Shown here: one piece after another, positions 61,031 to 64,000 of the stretch | Layout of the letters: every line of letters begins with the position of its first letter | How positions within the stretch are numbered: the stretch's first letter is position 1 | Origin: Acanthochlamys bracteata | Taxonomy: Eukaryota > Streptophyta > Magnoliopsida > Pandanales > Velloziaceae | Reading direction: 5' to 3' | Assembly (NCBI GenBank): GCA_019914995.1 | Contig: CM034127.1 | Span: 14,110,269-14,174,268, forward strand | DNA: 64,000 bases | Notes under the pieces: model-generated | The model's database searches: none | The model's input: the letters and a program-made list of their open reading frames with translations, nothing else | What the model was told of the DNA's origin: nothing | Made by a program: the position numbers and the translations under genes

Positions 61031-63316
61031 TTATCGATAGTAAGAAGCAATTATGTACATCATGATGGCTGTTGCAGCGGTAATAAAGAGTTCCTACATA
61101 ATTTGGAATATTAGGATTAGCTAATGATTCCATATATTAAATTGTAATCATGTGCACATCTCAAATAGACTGTGGTTACTCTTGCAGATACAATTGAATA
61201 TGAGCATTTAAAAATGAAATATACCTGGTTATTGTATAGAAAAACAGGTATGTATTGACCTGTATATTCAATCAGGTTAAGAATTCCAGTATATCCCTGC
61301 AACAAGCATAAACAAGATACTTGGTAGGGAGAAAATTGGATATTCATTAAGGTAACATGTGACTTGCAAGTGCCCTACATATCGATCATGCATTGAAAAG
61401 AAGAGTGAAGTGATTCCAGATGCATACCAGTGATGCAATAGCAATACAGCCAAAGACCAAACAGACTGATCGTAGTATACGCTTTCCCATACGTAGTGCC
61501 CTACCTTCATCCTCTCCTTCTTCCTGAAGCATGGAAAAACTATGTAGTCTAATTCTGTCAAAATCACTCTATCTCAGAAAGAGTTATACATGGATCGATC
61601 TTCTCTTATGCCTATAATCATAAGATCAGCAACCAAACACAAGTTCCCTACAACAAAGACATTCAAGTCTGGTTCATGACTTACTGTGAAGGTGGGAGAA
61701 GCAGCCGGTTCAAAGGATTTCAACTTCTCGAATATTCTGTAAAAGAAAGCAAAAGATAGAAACTGCAATGGCTTGTATTCAGCACTCCGTTTGATAAAAA
61801 TCCAAGCGGTCTGAAATGATCAGAGAAGACAAAAGGTACACAATGAGATAAACATGGAGAATGATTTGTTTCATTAGGCTGAAAAAGATACCATATTGGA
61901 AATTTACAAACATTGAAACACCCACTATCAATAACAGATCTAGTAATAATTCTAAGAAGCATAATATAAATGATGGACAGAGTGGACCAAGAGCAAAGAT
62001 CACTAATCTACTACCTTACTATGCTGAATGATACTGATGCGAACTGAATCAGCAAGACAACTTTGAAGACATATCCTGAAGTCTTCTATTAACGAATCCA
62101 GAATTACCTCTTTGTAGGCTTACTAAAAGTCATTTAATCTTCTATATAAACTAATATGATTTATTGTAACCTATAAAGCAACAAAATGAAATGGCAAAAG
62201 GGCACAACATTATGGAGAGTTATTAATGACATCAATAGCGAAATCTCATAAGCATAGAAGAAATAGCTCCAAGAAATAGAAAACTCACAAAAATGGCAGC
62301 TATTGCCATATTGATGCGCACGTCTTTCACACTACTTTTGGAATATCTGTAACAATTACAAAGTTGTTGTTGGATTAGGCATCGCTAAACGAAAAAGAAG
62401 AAGAAATATAACTTAGAAAGAAATTTGATTATAACAACCGGTTGGCAAGAAGGGAAAAAACTGCAATGTTGCATGTAACTTACTGCATCTATTAAAACCA
62501 ACAAAATGAAATGTCCCAGAAAGTAGTTACGTGATCTATACCTAGGTCCCCAAGGTACAATGGGCTGCTTATCAGCAAATTTGATATCCTTTGAAACCTG
62601 GAAAATGTTATACCAATGAGTAAATACTGAAGAATGACGTAAAATATGAGTCCATGCAAATTCTGAATCCATAGTATTTCATGATGACCTGACCTGAAAT
62701 GACCCAAAAGCCAAGCCTTTTTTTCTATTTGACAACTGTGACATCATGATCATATCATATGCCCTTTCCAACTGAAACACCATGGTGTAATTAGTAAGGC
62801 AAACATGTTCATAAACAATTACAAAATGTATGAAGCCAATTGAGCCTACTCTGGCTACTGATGCTTCATCACCTACTCTCTCAGCTTCCTTTCTCCTCCT
62901 TTTATAAGCCACCTTCATCATGTCAAAGCCTTCCAGTGGGTTCACACCAAGCACCTGCATATAGAGAGAATCAGTACATAGATAAACATTACATCAACTT
63001 AAATACCACATTACCAAAATACTTTGTGCAGTATAAGCAAGCATAACCTCATACGGATTTTCATCATTGTCAGCATATGAATTCCCAGAAGCTGATGCTG
63101 CAGTGCACATAGATGGGCATTGCCTTATAGATGTTCTTGAAACCCTATCGTATAATGATAAATTCAGTTCAAGACTGAAGCATGAGAATCTGAAATAAGG
63201 ATGATGAAGAAAAGCTGTAAAGTATGGTATATCATAAAGATAAATAGTATAAGAAAGAGCAAGTGGGCATACGAGTTTATAACAGCCAGGTGCTGGCATG
63301 TCATATCGTTATACAT
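61031..63316 (-). CDS. CJD1/CPP1-like (DUF3353) plastid membrane protein
   Basis: Ten exons (63316-63273, 63189-63048, 62954-62850, 62771-62694, 62597-62542, 62346-62289, 61810-61685, 61523-61428, 61296-61225, 61093-61031) give 279 aa, the usual family length. A Ser/Arg-rich N-terminus (NLSLYDRVSRTSIRQ) fits a plastid transit peptide. A J-like domain without the HPD motif follows: NPYEVLGVNPLEGFDMMKVA, RRRKEAERVGDEASVARLER, MMSQLSNRKKGLAFGSF. Then come VSKDIKFADKQPIVPWGPRY and membrane segments (INMAIAAIFTAWIFI, LQFLSFAFFYRIF, VCLVFGCIAIASL, TAATAIMMYIIASYY). The family includes CJD1, which influences chloroplast fatty-acid composition, and CPP1, which protects POR during chlorophyll synthesis. 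Paralogue assignment is open. The start is ambiguous: ATGs at 63316 and 63304 are in frame, and an acceptor just upstream shows that a further 5' exon exists. Confidence 0.88.
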
Positions 63317-64000
63317 CTGATCCTGAAATATAAGATGACCTGAGCTGATAAACTAGCATCTGAATTCTTCAACTTGATAATTGGCAGTGCAAGTTCACAC
63401 TAACAAATAATCAAAAGAAAAGATTTGTTTTCTTTTATCTTATAAACAAATATCCTGTAATATTCCAAGTTATACCCCCTTTTTTTGCACAAGCTCAAAC
63501 TTAACTTTGTCAAACCTAGCGATATACACTCATGAATTCCCAAATGTCAGCATGGGGTTCTTTCCGGTAGTAACTAGAGTTACATTAGTTGAGAAAAGAC
63601 TTAGATAAGTTCTTAATGTTATCAATAGCCGAAGATCCATCAACTGTGGCAGATTATTCACGTAAATAACTTGTAACTACCATAACTTGTAACTATCAAA
63701 AACAACTTTAAACCCAAAAAATAATAATAACTAAATTATAAAAAAATAAGAATAAACAAATAGCTAGATTCCCCTCCAAATTCAGGAAACACCATATCAA
63801 TTGATGACACGACCAAAGAGATACTGAAGCAAACTGCTTTGTATTCACTAACCGAAATATTGGTAACAGACAAGCTTAGGAAACCTCAAATACCAAAACC
63901 ACATCAATAATTAGAAACCTAAATCGCCCGTCACTCCAACCCCAAAATAAATTTAAAAGAATAAACATAACTGAAAAACAGAATCCATAAGCTTCGGAAA
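63317..64000. other. Upstream intron and leader region of the CJD1-like gene
   Basis: A clear acceptor (TTATATTTCAG) just above 63316 shows that this stretch begins with an intron on the minus strand. The upstream exon is either in the AT-rich sequence to 64000 or beyond the window. No other gene is seen. Confidence 0.5.

Overview
The window reads as nuclear DNA of a flowering plant, most likely a dicot. Its genes are intron-rich with GT-AG splice sites. They belong to plant-specific or plant-typical families: NAC factor, ALOG/LSH factor, WIT coiled-coil protein, XBAT-type E3 ligase, CJD1-like plastid protein and MOS14. A plant telomere-type motif (TTTAGGG phase) is present. The long AT-rich intergenic stretches are full of small terminal-inverted-repeat elements. 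I cannot name the species from sequence alone.

Layout from left to right: (1) 1-1948, plus strand, a decayed 3' half of a ribophorin II (oligosaccharyltransferase subunit) gene that keeps its introns but carries frameshifts and a stop. (2) 2575-2648, minus, tRNA-Asn(GUU). (3) 3623-5953, minus, an RBM42-like single-RRM RNA-binding protein (6 exons, 234 aa). (4) 8165-11407, minus, a WIT-type tail-anchored coiled-coil nuclear-envelope protein (4 coding exons, 663 aa). (5) 13455-15940, minus, a NAC transcription factor (3 exons, 296 aa). (6) 15941-23435, about 7.5 kb without an intact gene; it holds MITEs and an unidentified coding-like remnant. (7) 23436-36410, plus, MOS14/transportin-SR (27 coding exons, 961 aa). 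(8) 40734-41763, minus, an ALOG-domain LSH factor (2 exons, 222 aa) with a probable 5'UTR intron. (9) 41764-49975, gene-poor AT-rich DNA with decayed repeats. (10) 49976-52214, minus, threonine aldolase (9 exons, 360 aa). (11) 55120-59818, minus, an XBAT35-like ankyrin/RING E3 ligase (9 exons, 512 aa). (12) 61031 to about 63316, minus, a CJD1/DUF3353-type plastid membrane J-like protein (10 exons, about 279 aa). For every intact gene the exon models were spliced by eye and checked for frame: each sums to a multiple of three and splices through without internal stops.

The genes are not an operon or a cluster. They cover mRNA processing and SR-protein import (RBM42-like, MOS14), the nuclear envelope (WIT), transcription control (NAC, LSH), amino-acid catabolism (THA), ubiquitylation (XBAT) and plastid function (CJD1-like). 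I found no convincing undescribed system. The most informative non-gene signals are these: a Tourist-like (PIF/Harbinger) MITE family with TTA/TAA target duplications; a second, related AT-rich inverted-repeat family; a hairpin element near 48.3-48.6 kb; a microsatellite that forms a splice donor; and the ribophorin II pseudogene.
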